From a bacterium UBA6025 (lineage in GTDB: Bacteria; Patescibacteriota; Saccharimonadia; Saccharimonadales; Saccharimonadaceae): a stretch of 13,585 nucleotides of DNA. Shown here piece by piece: positions 4,562 to 12,131 of this stretch (positions are counted from its first letter, which is position 1; every line of letters starts with the position of its first letter). The translations under genes and the position numbers were made by a program. Under the pieces are notes generated by a model that searched no databases, had not been told where the DNA came from, and was given only the letters and a program-made list of their open reading frames with translations. Where the stretch lies: the NCBI GenBank assembly GCA_002429375.1, contig DIZP01000056.1, positions 1 to 13,585 of the forward strand. Reading direction: 5' to 3'.

Positions 4562-5887
4562 ATGAGCAAAAAATCTTTACCTATCGTTAACGTTAAGCTG
4601 GACAAAATCGTCGGGGGAGGGCAGTCACTTGGCACCCTCGAAGGCGGTCGCAAGCTTTTCGTATGGGGCGGACTTCCCGGCGAAACCGTTGAAGTCCAAA
4701 TGACCAAAAAGAAGTCAAACCTGGCCGAAGGCGTCGTGGTTGAATTAATTACGCCCAGCGCCGAGCGGGTTGACCCCCGTGACGAAGACAGTTATCTGTC
4801 GACCAGCCCATGGCAAATCATGAGCTTTGAAAGCGAACAACACTACAAAGCCGCTTTAATCGAAGAGGCTTTCGAATTGCACGACATCGTCCTACCTGAT
4901 ACGATTGAAGTCTATAGCGACGACAAACAATACGAGTACCGTAACAAGATTGAATTTAGCTGGTATTGGGATAAAGAGAAAGACCGCCTCGACCTGTCAT
5001 TTTTCCGACGCGGCACGCACGGCAAGATTCCGGTTAACGGCACCAGTTTGGCCCACCCCAGCATCAACCAGGCGGCAACCGCCCTGCGCGACCTGTTACG
5101 CACCAAGCTAGACCTGCGCGCCTTTATGCTGAAGACCGTCCTGGTTCGCTGTGACGCCAAAGGGAACGTTGCGTTGCAACTCTATGTCAAGGACCAAGCT
5201 TTCGTCCAACTGACCGGATCGGAACTGGAACTGCTGAAAGAAAACGGTAATATCACTGGCTTCGAACTCATTTTCAGCAATCCAAAAAGCCCAGCCAGTG
5301 TCATCACCGAGCGCCTGCAATCATGGGGTACGACCAACCTGACTGATACTATCCTAGACGTACCGTTCACCTACGCCGTCGAAGGCTTTTTTCAAATCAA
5401 CATTCCGGTTTACGAGCAAGCTCTGCGCGACATGCAGCAGTGGGTGAGTGCCGATAAACCAGCGGTTGACCTGTACAGCGGCGTCGGCACAATCGGCCTG
5501 ACTATCGGTGGCGACAACGTCACTATGGTAGAAATCAACGAACACGCCGTCCGCGAAATGAAGCGTAACATTACGGCGCTGGACCGCGAAAAGGCCGTCA
5601 AGGCAATTTTGGCACCAAGCGAGAGCGCGCTGGAATATATCACCAGCGATGCCACCATTATCGTCGACCCGCCACGGGCCGGCTTGCACGAAGACGTCGT
5701 CAAGAAACTGCTCGAAACCAAGCCCGACCGCATCATCTATTTGTCGTGTAATCCTGTTACCCAAGCCCGCGATGTCGCCCGACTGGCCGAAGTCTACGGC
5801 GTGAAGTCTCATCGAGGTTATAACTTTTTCCCACGAACACCACATATCGAACACCTGGTTGTTCTCGACCGTATTCCAAAAGCATAA
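4562..5887 (+). CDS. RlmD/TrmA-type RNA (uracil-5-)-methyltransferase
   Basis: A 441-aa S-adenosylmethionine-dependent enzyme that makes 5-methyluridine in 23S rRNA or tRNA. It has an N-terminal TRAM RNA-binding domain (about 8-62), a central RNA-binding region, and a C-terminal Rossmann methyltransferase domain. The motifs are FFQIN (276-280), DLYSGVGTIG (303-312), DPPRAG (369-374), LSCNP with nucleophile Cys396, and PHIEHLVVL with catalytic base Glu430; the 34-residue Cys-Glu spacing fits the family. The 4Fe-4S cysteine motif of RlmD is absent: residues 79-95 read YLSTSPWQIMSFESEQH, and the only cysteines are 197 and 396. TRAM plus length favour the RlmD/RlmCD group over TrmA, but the target base is not certain. 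Confidence 0.93.
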   Translation: MSKKSLPIVNVKLDKIVGGGQSLGTLEGGRKLFVWGGLPGETVEVQMTKKKSNLAEGVVVELITPSAERVDPRDEDSYLSTSPWQIMSFESEQHYKAALIEEAFELHDIVLPDTIEVYSDDKQYEYRNKIEFSWYWDKEKDRLDLSFFRRGTHGKIPVNGTSLAHPSINQAATALRDLLRTKLDLRAFMLKTVLVRCDAKGNVALQLYVKDQAFVQLTGSELELLKENGNITGFELIFSNPKSPASVITERLQSWGTTNLTDTILDVPFTYAVEGFFQINIPVYEQALRDMQQWVSADKPAVDLYSGVGTIGLTIGGDNVTMVEINEHAVREMKRNITALDREKAVKAILAPSESALEYITSDATIIVDPPRAGLHEDVVKKLLETKPDRIIYLSCNPVTQARDVARLAEVYGVKSHRGYNFFPRTPHIEHLVVLDRIPKA

Positions 5888-5913
5888 TACTTGTATGTAA
5901 TCTCATGCATATT

Positions 5914-5922
5914 TGCTACAAT
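5914..5922 (+). promoter_or_regulatory. extended -10 promoter of pilin cassette 1
   Basis: TGCTACAAT is an extended -10 box followed by exactly six bases and then the ATG at 5929, predicting a leaderless message. It closely resembles the box of cassette 2 (8526-8534). Confidence 0.65.
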
Positions 5923-5928
5923 GAGACC

Positions 5929-6399
5929 ATGCGAAAAAACACAAGCGGCTTCACTATAGTCGAGCTCCTAGTCGTTATCACAGTTATCGGCATTCTTACC
6001 ACTATTAGCCTGATTAGTTTTACTCGCTACCAAGCCGATACACGAGATACGCAGCGATCGTCAAAAGCGACTATTTTGGCCGAGGCGCTCGAAAAGTACT
6101 ACGATAAAAACGGCGAATATCCTGGCTGTCTAGCGATTAGTGATATAAATGCATCAACCGTCACGACAACTGTATTACCAGGAGTTGAATTGAACACGCT
6201 CCTGACACCAAAAAGTGCCTCGACGGATACCAACTCTATTAAATGCCAAGATTTGGTTGTCGGTGGATCAGACATATTCGCTTACGTTGGCGATGGCAGT
6301 ACTGCTTGTAATACAGGACAGGCCTGCTTGACCTTTACGTTAAAATACACAGAAGAGGGAACTGGAACAATCAAGACGATTACCAGTCGGCGCAATACA
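5929..6399 (+). repeat. duplicated pilin stem, copy 1
   Basis: This 471-bp block aligns without gaps to 8541-9011. By hand I count about 30 base differences, of which only five change the protein (N4I, T18A, I70V, I73V, V110A). Similarity stops abruptly at codon 157, and the promoter just upstream is also alike. Confidence 0.95.
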
Positions 6400-8133
6400 G
6401 CGCCTACGACATCAATAAACGTAGTGGCTACAACAAACTCTTCGACCCAGGTTACCGCCAGTTGGAACAGTGCTCCAGAAGCAGTGTCGTATAATCTTGA
6501 ATACGCATCGAACAGCAGCTTCACCGGTTCAACCTTTATCAATGGCGTTACCACTACGAGTCGGGCAGTCACAGGACTAGCGTCAGGTCAGCTCTACTAC
6601 TTTAGAATATATATTGTTACAAACTTAGCAACCGGTCAGGCCTCATCGTCCGCTAACGCCATCACCACGCTCGACGCACCAAATGTTCCAACCGTCGCGA
6701 CTTCAACCCCATCTAGCATCACGACCTACAGCTGGCCAGCCATAGCCTGTCCAGCCAGCGCAACGGCCCGTTACCAGTATCGTTATGTCATAAATTACAC
6801 TGGCGGCTACACTTCGGTTTGGTACGGGCCGATCGTCGGGCTTTCGTCAACTTTGGACACGTCAGGTGCCGTTTATACCTACACGGGCCAAGTGCAGGCC
6901 CAGTGCTACAACGCCAATACAACGAGTGCTTGGAGCGCAACCGGACAGGCAAGCTACTCCCGACCTGATGGCTGGTCTAGTATTGCCGGTGGCTATGGCC
7001 ACACCTGCGCCATCGATTCGCTCGGTAAAGCTTACTGTTGGGGATACAACTGGTATGGTCAACTTGGTAACAACTCGACCGTTGACAGCGCAGTACCGGT
7101 CGCCGTATACACCGGCGGCGTGCTGAGTGGCAAGATACTGGTGTCGATTGTGGCCGGCGACTATCACACCTGCGCCATCGATTCGCTGGGCAAAGCTTAC
7201 TGTTGGGGAAATGATAGCGACTATGGCGAACTCGGTAACAACTCGATCGTCAGCAGCTCGGTCCCGGTCGCCGTATACACCGGCGGCGTGCTGAGCGGCA
7301 AGACAATAGTGTCTATTTCGGCAAGTGAAATTAATACCTGCGTCATCGCTTCCGACGCTCAAGCCTACTGCTGGGGAAATAACCAATTCGGCGCGCTTGG
7401 CACCGGCGCGACTGGCTCGTACAGCGCGGTACCGGTCGCCGTATACACCGGCGGCGTGCTGAGCGGCAAGTCACTGGTAACGATTGGGCTGCAACAGTTT
7501 GCGGTGTGCGCCTTGGATTCCGCCGGTAAAGCCTACTGTTGGGGGGGTAACAACGCCGCTGGTGGACTTGGCAACAACTCAACCACTAACAGCTATGTTC
7601 CGGTCGCCGTATACACCGGTGGCGTGCTGAGCGGCAAGACGCTGGTGTCGATTGGCGGTGGCTCTGGCTACAGCTGCGCCATCGATTCGCTGGGCAAAGC
7701 CTACTGTTGGGGAAGTGGTTCCTTTGGTAGCCTGGGCAACAACACAACGGCTAGCGTCCAGACGGTCCCAGTCGCCGTATACACCGCCGGCGTGCTGAGC
7801 GGCAAGACAATTGTATCAATGGCTACTATGAGTGAAAGTAGTTGCGCCATTACTGCCGATAGCAAAGCCTACTGTTGGGGGGCAGGCGACAGTGGCCAGC
7901 TCGGCAACAACACAACTACCCAGCTCAACCCCATTCCTATGGCTGTTACCACTAGCGGTGTCCTGAGTGGCAAAACGATAATGACCACATCCGCTGCAAT
8001 GGGCTATTTCAGCTCCTGCGTCATTGCATCCGTTAACCAAGCTTATTGCTGGGGAGATAATACTTATGGTCAACTCGGCAACAACTCACACACCAACAGC
8101 TTAGTTCCTGTCACTACATTACCGCCACTGTAA
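5929..8133 (+). CDS. type IV pilin-like surface protein with Fn3-like and seven-repeat RCC1 head
   Basis: A 734-aa protein. The frame could open at 5905, but the extended -10 box and six-base gap make 5929 the likely start, and this puts a normal prepilin leader first. Residues 1-7 (MRKNTSG) are cut by prepilin peptidase before Phe8; FTIVELLVV with Glu12 (+5) begins the hydrophobic assembly helix (8-30). The pilin body runs to about 157 with Cys67, Cys106, Cys127 and Cys133. Residues 160-250 look like a fibronectin-III domain, and 251-346 are beta-rich and unassigned. Residues 347-734 hold seven RCC1-type repeats with CX9CWG, the first Cys at 360, 415, 471, 527, 583, 639 and 697. The first 157 codons nearly match the second pilin. 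It is probably assembled into a pilus or displayed at the surface for attachment. Confidence 0.88.
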   Translation: MRKNTSGFTIVELLVVITVIGILTTISLISFTRYQADTRDTQRSSKATILAEALEKYYDKNGEYPGCLAISDINASTVTTTVLPGVELNTLLTPKSASTDTNSIKCQDLVVGGSDIFAYVGDGSTACNTGQACLTFTLKYTEEGTGTIKTITSRRNTAPTTSINVVATTNSSTQVTASWNSAPEAVSYNLEYASNSSFTGSTFINGVTTTSRAVTGLASGQLYYFRIYIVTNLATGQASSSANAITTLDAPNVPTVATSTPSSITTYSWPAIACPASATARYQYRYVINYTGGYTSVWYGPIVGLSSTLDTSGAVYTYTGQVQAQCYNANTTSAWSATGQASYSRPDGWSSIAGGYGHTCAIDSLGKAYCWGYNWYGQLGNNSTVDSAVPVAVYTGGVLSGKILVSIVAGDYHTCAIDSLGKAYCWGNDSDYGELGNNSIVSSSVPVAVYTGGVLSGKTIVSISASEINTCVIASDAQAYCWGNNQFGALGTGATGSYSAVPVAVYTGGVLSGKSLVTIGLQQFAVCALDSAGKAYCWGGNNAAGGLGNNSTTNSYVPVAVYTGGVLSGKTLVSIGGGSGYSCAIDSLGKAYCWGSGSFGSLGNNTTASVQTVPVAVYTAGVLSGKTIVSMATMSESSCAITADSKAYCWGAGDSGQLGNNTTTQLNPIPMAVTTSGVLSGKTIMTTSAAMGYFSSCVIASVNQAYCWGDNTYGQLGNNSHTNSLVPVTTLPPL
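6967..8133 (+). repeat. tandem RCC1-type repeats (seven, about 165-174 bp each)
   Basis: Seven units of 55-58 codons. A block near GCCGTATACACCGGCGGCGT recurs almost unchanged at the DNA level in units 1 to 5 (for example near 7102, 7270, 7438, 7606 and 7777) and decays in units 6 and 7. This suggests recent expansion or homogenisation of the first units. Confidence 0.9.
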
Positions 8134-8165
8134 TCATAACTTTTAACAACCGTAAGGTAAAAACT

Positions 8166-8486
8166 ATGAAAATGAACAAAAAGAAACTTATATACATAAT
8201 CGTCGCATTAGTATTAGTCATCTCTGCTTTAATTGGAACGGCTTTTGTACTAAAAGGATTCCAAAAGAACAATAGCATCCCAGTCACGACTATAAATACA
8301 AAGGAACAGGCCGACATGCTAAAAGCACAAGCGCTACAAGCAGCCAAAGCAAACGAGACCGCCAAAGCAAAACAATTATTGCAAGAAGCTCGACAAATCT
8401 ACATTAAAACGAACGACCTGAATGGATTGGCGGGAACTGACGCGCAGTTGTATTTGATTGACCATCCAAGATATCCAGCCAAATAA
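8166..8486 (+). CDS. single-pass membrane protein linked to pilin cassette 1, unknown
   Basis: A 106-aa protein. A Lys-rich start (MKMNKKK) is followed by one hydrophobic helix (about 8-29). The rest, outside the membrane, is mainly helical and Ala/Lys/Gln-rich (45-98: KEQADMLKAQALQAAKANET onward), resembling one or two TPR-like helix pairs; the repeat pattern is too short to call TPR with confidence. The ATG at 8166 is preferred over 8172 because AAGG lies eight bases upstream. It starts 32 bases after the pilin gene and ends before the promoter of cassette 2, so it is likely co-transcribed with pilin 1. A role in pilin assembly, anchoring or regulation is inferred from position only. Confidence 0.7.
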   Translation: MKMNKKKLIYIIVALVLVISALIGTAFVLKGFQKNNSIPVTTINTKEQADMLKAQALQAAKANETAKAKQLLQEARQIYIKTNDLNGLAGTDAQLYLIDHPRYPAK

Positions 8487-8525
8487 CAATACAACTTAAT
8501 TACTATGGGTAGTTTTGCTTATGTT

Positions 8526-8534
8526 TGATACAAT
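8526..8534 (+). promoter_or_regulatory. extended -10 promoter of pilin cassette 2
   Basis: TGATACAAT, six bases, then the ATG at 8541. It has the same design as cassette 1, again predicting a leaderless message. No -35 box is seen. Confidence 0.65.
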
Positions 8535-8540
8535 TAAGCC

Positions 8541-9011
8541 ATGAGAAAAATCACAAGCGGTTTTACAATCGTCGAACTCCTGGTCGTTATAGCGGTTATC
8601 GGCATTCTTACCACTATCAGCCTTATCAGTTTTACTCGCTACCAAGCCGATACACGAGATACGCAGCGATCGTCAAAAGCGACCATTTTGGCCGAGGCGC
8701 TCGAAAAGTACTACGATAAAAACGGCGAATATCCTGGCTGTCTGGCGGTCAGTGATGTAAATGCATCGACCGTTACAACAACTGTATTACCAGGAGTTGA
8801 ATTGAACACGCTCCTGACACCAAAAAGTGCCTCGACGGACACCAACTCTATTAAATGCCAAGATTTGGCTGTCGGTGGATCAGACATATTCGCTTACGTT
8901 GGTGACGGCAGTACTGCTTGTAATACAGGACAGGCCTGTTTGACCTTTACGTTAAAGTACACAGAAGAGGGAACTGGGACAATTAAGACGATTACCAGTC
9001 GGCGCAATACA
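8541..9011 (+). repeat. duplicated pilin stem, copy 2
   Basis: The gap-free partner of 5929-6399 (about 94% identical by eye). Most differences are silent, so the protein stem is under constraint while the heads have been exchanged. Confidence 0.95.
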
Positions 9012-10151
9012 AGTATCGCCACTTCCGGGACATCAAGCCTAACAGCAACCGTACAGGGCTTTAGTCAAATCGATACCAGCTGGACGCCAATCAGTAATGC
9101 ATTGACTTATGACGTTCAACTCGCAACTGACAGCGCCTTCACAGCTAACGTCCAGACCCAAACTGTGACCGTCCCGACCACAACCTTGTCAATAACCGGA
9201 CTGACCTTTAACACGCAGTATTACTTTCGTGTCAGAGCCAACGCCACTAATAGCCAGGGCGTTTGGTCAAATACCGACGCCGAAGCAACCTGGGGTCTAG
9301 CGACGCCAGTCATGAACGCCACGACGACCTCGTCAACAAGCTTTACTGCCACATGGGGTGCGATTACTCACACTGCCAGCTACACCGTTCAGTGTTCGGC
9401 CGACGGAGTCACCTGGAATGCGGGCTGTAGCACTAGCACCGCCGGTGTATCGTATCTATTTGGAAGTGCGGCCCAAGGCTATACTTACTACGCCCGTGTG
9501 CAAGCCGTCAACGGGGCGTACACCAGTAGTTGGTCCAACATCGACACCGCCATAACTTCAATCAATAACCCGGCAGCCTATTCGCTCACCTCTAGCAACA
9601 CGCTGGCGGGTGGCTGGAATTGGCTAATCGGAACAAGTAACGCCGTCTGTCCAGCCGGAACAACGCCAATTTATGACTGGTATCACAATGTGAATGGTAC
9701 CAACAGTCTTTGGGTGAGCGGCAGCCAGTATCAGACTGTTGGTCAAGGATTTGGTTGGAATGATAGTATCACCCTGTCCGTTGCTACCCGCTGTACGACT
9801 GCCGTAGCGACAAGTTCCTATGTGTGGGCCGGCAATACTGCCAGCATGTCGCTGCCGTGGCCATCATCAAATCTCTCAATACCTGGAGACCGAACAATGT
9901 CCTGGAGCGGTTCGTGTCCAAAATGGTCAACGTCTTGGACATATGACTGGGACACAAATGGGGTAGTCAATGCCACCGGCCACGCAACAGCACAAGGTAC
10001 GTATTCCAACCAAGGCATCGCCTGGGGTGATGGTAACGCGCATGTAACATTTAGTTGTGTCGGACCGTGGGGCACGGCCACAGACACCACTACCCAACGG
10101 TACGGGGCGGGTTGCTTACCAACGATACTCGTACCAGCTTGCACCCAGTAA
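8541..10151 (+). CDS. type IV pilin-like surface protein with Fn3-like head
   Basis: A 536-aa protein. The prepilin leader MRKITSG is followed by FTIVELLVV (cut after Gly7, Glu12 at +5), a hydrophobic helix (8-30) and a pilin body to about 157 with the same four cysteines as the first pilin. The rest differs. Two fibronectin-III-like domains cover about 163-250 and 254-340, with typical TSWTPISNALTYDVQLA and YYFRVRA strands. Residues 345-536 are beta-rich and Trp-rich, with Cys370, 418, 459, 506, 525 and 534, and are not assigned. It has no RCC1 repeats. The near-identical stem suggests that both proteins join the same pilus machinery with different heads. No pilus motor or prepilin peptidase gene is in the window. 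Confidence 0.88.
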   Translation: MRKITSGFTIVELLVVIAVIGILTTISLISFTRYQADTRDTQRSSKATILAEALEKYYDKNGEYPGCLAVSDVNASTVTTTVLPGVELNTLLTPKSASTDTNSIKCQDLAVGGSDIFAYVGDGSTACNTGQACLTFTLKYTEEGTGTIKTITSRRNTSIATSGTSSLTATVQGFSQIDTSWTPISNALTYDVQLATDSAFTANVQTQTVTVPTTTLSITGLTFNTQYYFRVRANATNSQGVWSNTDAEATWGLATPVMNATTTSSTSFTATWGAITHTASYTVQCSADGVTWNAGCSTSTAGVSYLFGSAAQGYTYYARVQAVNGAYTSSWSNIDTAITSINNPAAYSLTSSNTLAGGWNWLIGTSNAVCPAGTTPIYDWYHNVNGTNSLWVSGSQYQTVGQGFGWNDSITLSVATRCTTAVATSSYVWAGNTASMSLPWPSSNLSIPGDRTMSWSGSCPKWSTSWTYDWDTNGVVNATGHATAQGTYSNQGIAWGDGNAHVTFSCVGPWGTATDTTTQRYGAGCLPTILVPACTQ

Positions 10152-10175
10152 TTAGCGGAAAGGTAATAATATATT

Positions 10176-11036
10176 ATGAAAAGTAAACCAAATTACAAAC
10201 TACTGACTGGTCTTCCCTTGCTTGTTATTGCGATTGGAGCCATAACTGTGGTGGTTCTGAATAATTTTGTTCCCCACAATAAAGTAGCCTCAAATACAAC
10301 TGCAAAAACAATCGCTATTTTGGAGCCAGCCGACATTATAAAACAATATCAGGCACCAGGTACGATAGACGAGTTGGCTAATCTATATACGAAAAAAACC
10401 GCGACATCGTCTGGGCTAGACATTATTAACTACACCACTGACAAATCGTACACCGTGTTTATCACAGCGACCGACGTCGTCCAGTTTGAGCAGAAGGATA
10501 AAACGGCACTGACGAATTCACCAGTGATCAAATCCAGTAGCGAAGCCTTTCTTATAAAACAGCAGTTACGAAAAAAATCTCCTACGGCTGACGTAAAAGC
10601 TCCCTTATTTGAAATCTTTGATAGCAACAAAACTACCTGTCAATTATTCGACCTACCACCGTCAAACGGCGCCGGTGCTCTTTTGACCTTAGCCTGTACT
10701 AAAAAATCAGCCGTCGACGACCAGTACGCCACTATTAATAAGCTCCTTGCGCTCTACGACGGCCCTCGATCAGCCATAGCCAATCCAGTCAGTATCGTTC
10801 TGCGTACTATCAAAGAGGACAACAAGACGCTGTCGACCACTGATATTTACGGGTTGAAGACCGCGTCTGGCGCAACGTCATTGATTTTTGCCGCCATCGA
10901 TACGAAGTGGGAGTACATCGGCCAGCGCAATATCTCCAATGGCGATACTCAGGTGGACAATAGTATCTCGGCTGCACTAAAAGCAAAAACCAACGACCCC
11001 AAGTACCAAGGTTTTTTAAAAAAGTACATCCAATAA
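10176..11036 (+). CDS. single-pass membrane protein linked to pilin cassette 2, unknown
   Basis: A 286-aa protein with one hydrophobic helix near the N terminus (about 9-29) and a long extracytoplasmic part. The outer part begins with a Thr/Asn-rich linker (35-45), then mixed alpha/beta sequence with two cysteines (Cys155, Cys174) spaced to form a disulphide, and ends in a Lys-rich tail. I recognise no family. A GGAAAGG ribosome site lies 12 bases upstream of the ATG, 24 bases after the pilin gene, so it is probably co-transcribed with pilin 2. It has the same anchor topology as the 106-aa protein of cassette 1 but no visible sequence similarity. The 12 bases to the next, convergent gene leave no room for a separate terminator. 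Confidence 0.75.
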   Translation: MKSKPNYKLLTGLPLLVIAIGAITVVVLNNFVPHNKVASNTTAKTIAILEPADIIKQYQAPGTIDELANLYTKKTATSSGLDIINYTTDKSYTVFITATDVVQFEQKDKTALTNSPVIKSSSEAFLIKQQLRKKSPTADVKAPLFEIFDSNKTTCQLFDLPPSNGAGALLTLACTKKSAVDDQYATINKLLALYDGPRSAIANPVSIVLRTIKEDNKTLSTTDIYGLKTASGATSLIFAAIDTKWEYIGQRNISNGDTQVDNSISAALKAKTNDPKYQGFLKKYIQ

Positions 11037-11048
11037 TAGTTCTTGTGA

Positions 11049-11537
11049 TTAGCTCGTTTTTATACGTCGATAGGTAAATTTAGCAGCCAAACGCCATTGT
11101 CCGCTCGCATCGGTGTCAAACTGATATACCTCGCCATTTTTCACTTCGCTAATCAGAACAAGCGCTGGGTTGTACGGCGCGAGGGTTCGATAGAATATAA
11201 TGTCGTCGTTGCCCACATTACTGCGTCCTGGAAAAACCTCGTAAAACTTACTGCGACCAATCTCGTCAAAATAGAGCGGGCGTCCCTTGGGTGGGAAGTA
11301 AAGTTCGGCCTTCAGGCCCATACGCGAAACCAGCTTTTTAATATCGCTCAACAAAAATTTGGATTGACCGCTGATATACACATACAGTTGCTTTTTATTG
11401 GTTAAAAATAGCGTTGCTTCGGCGGTACGGCTGACAGGGGAGTGGGCAACAATCGTTTGGCGTACATCAATCTCCACCCCGAAACGCTCTTTAATGCTGC
11501 GCTCTAACGCCAATTCATCGTACATTTTATTGCTCAT
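11049..11537 (-). CDS. conserved-looking 162-aa protein, unknown function
   Basis: A soluble mixed alpha/beta protein without signal or membrane segments. Visible features are a strand-rich middle (ATLFLTNKKQLYVYIS), the segment LKAELYFPPKGRPLYFDEIG, then KFYEVFPGR and DIIFYRTLAPYNPALVLISEV, and a basic C terminus (KFTYRRIKTS). The dense pattern of aromatic and charged residues looks like a conserved fold. I have an impression of similar hypothetical proteins in Saccharibacteria but no functional assignment. A TACACT box on the minus strand ends nine bases before the ATG with no ribosome site between, so the leader is very short. It converges with the 286-aa gene and diverges from the 176-aa gene. 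Confidence 0.7.
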   Translation of the reverse strand: MSNKMYDELALERSIKERFGVEIDVRQTIVAHSPVSRTAEATLFLTNKKQLYVYISGQSKFLLSDIKKLVSRMGLKAELYFPPKGRPLYFDEIGRSKFYEVFPGRSNVGNDDIIFYRTLAPYNPALVLISEVKNGEVYQFDTDASGQWRLAAKFTYRRIKTS

Positions 11538-11581
11538 ACTACTATAAGTGTATCATTTATTGCGTTATACAAAAATGAGTA

Positions 11582-11587
11582 TATAAT
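11582..11587 (+). promoter_or_regulatory. -10 box of the 176-aa gene
   Basis: TATAAT, ten bases before the ATG at 11598, with a weak TTGCGT (11560-11565) 16 bases upstream. The leader would be about four bases, without a ribosome site. Confidence 0.5.
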
Positions 11588-11597
11588 TTTAACAATC

Positions 11598-12128
11598 ATG
11601 ACTATTGCAAGAGTAGAGACCCAGCCAGACTTTCCACGAAAAGACCTCACAGACTATAACGCAGCTATGGTTGAGTTCTTGCTCCAAGACTCCGATTTTG
11701 TCGAGATAGCCCATGAACAATCTGAAACCCACGTGCCTCTCTATCGACTCGTCCACCACGTACTGAAACTTTACGGCATTGCGAATGACTTCCCTTTAGC
11801 CAGCCATCTGGCGTTCAGTCACGGGGCAGCCGCCTACGAAACGATGGCCACGCTCGTGCGACCACTTGCTCCACAGTACGATCACTACCAAACCGCCGGT
11901 CAAGCAGCTTCTATCGCGGACCTGCTGAACGATGGGGCAAACGCGACAATACTATTTGCTGACGCCCGTGACAGGTTTGTCAGTGAACAGCCCAACGCAG
12001 CCGAAGCAATCAAATCGGCGTCAAAATTGCACGGTATTTCTTTACCTGAGGATTACGTATTATTAGGGGCGGCTGTTGAACGTCAATTAGAAATGGACGT
12101 CTTGGACAGCGATGCGTATAATACATAA
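11598..12128 (+). CDS. 176-aa soluble protein of unknown function upstream of the helicase
   Basis: An acidic, probably all-helical cytosolic protein. There are no membrane segments and no motif I can name. Histidines cluster in HVPLYRLVHHVLKLYG (about 45-60) and ASHLAFSHGAAAYETM (68-83), which could bind a metal, but no standard HExxH or HD pattern is present. There is no Shine-Dalgarno site, and the promoter gives an almost leaderless message. The stop is three bases before the ATG of a UvrD/PcrA-type helicase, so the two genes are tightly linked and may act together. That is an inference from spacing alone. Confidence 0.7.
   Translation: MTIARVETQPDFPRKDLTDYNAAMVEFLLQDSDFVEIAHEQSETHVPLYRLVHHVLKLYGIANDFPLASHLAFSHGAAAYETMATLVRPLAPQYDHYQTAGQAASIADLLNDGANATILFADARDRFVSEQPNAAEAIKSASKLHGISLPEDYVLLGAAVERQLEMDVLDSDAYNT
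12117..12122 (+). promoter_or_regulatory. possible internal -10 box for the helicase gene
   Basis: TATAAT within the last codons of the 176-aa gene would start transcription about three bases before the helicase ATG. No ribosome site precedes that ATG, so this or coupled translation must serve it. Confidence 0.35.
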
Positions 12129-12131
12129 GTA

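Noticed and set aside
5905..5928. Upstream start for pilin 1
   Set aside because: It lies across the extended -10 box, and the second pilin lacks the extra eight residues.
6862..7386. Minus-strand open frame of 174 codons inside pilin 1
   Set aside because: It is a shadow of the RCC1 repeats, whose periodic sequence keeps several frames open.
6967..8133. Regular DNA repeats as a CRISPR array
   Set aside because: The 165-174 bp period is in frame and encodes RCC1 units. There are no short palindromic repeats, unique spacers or cas genes.
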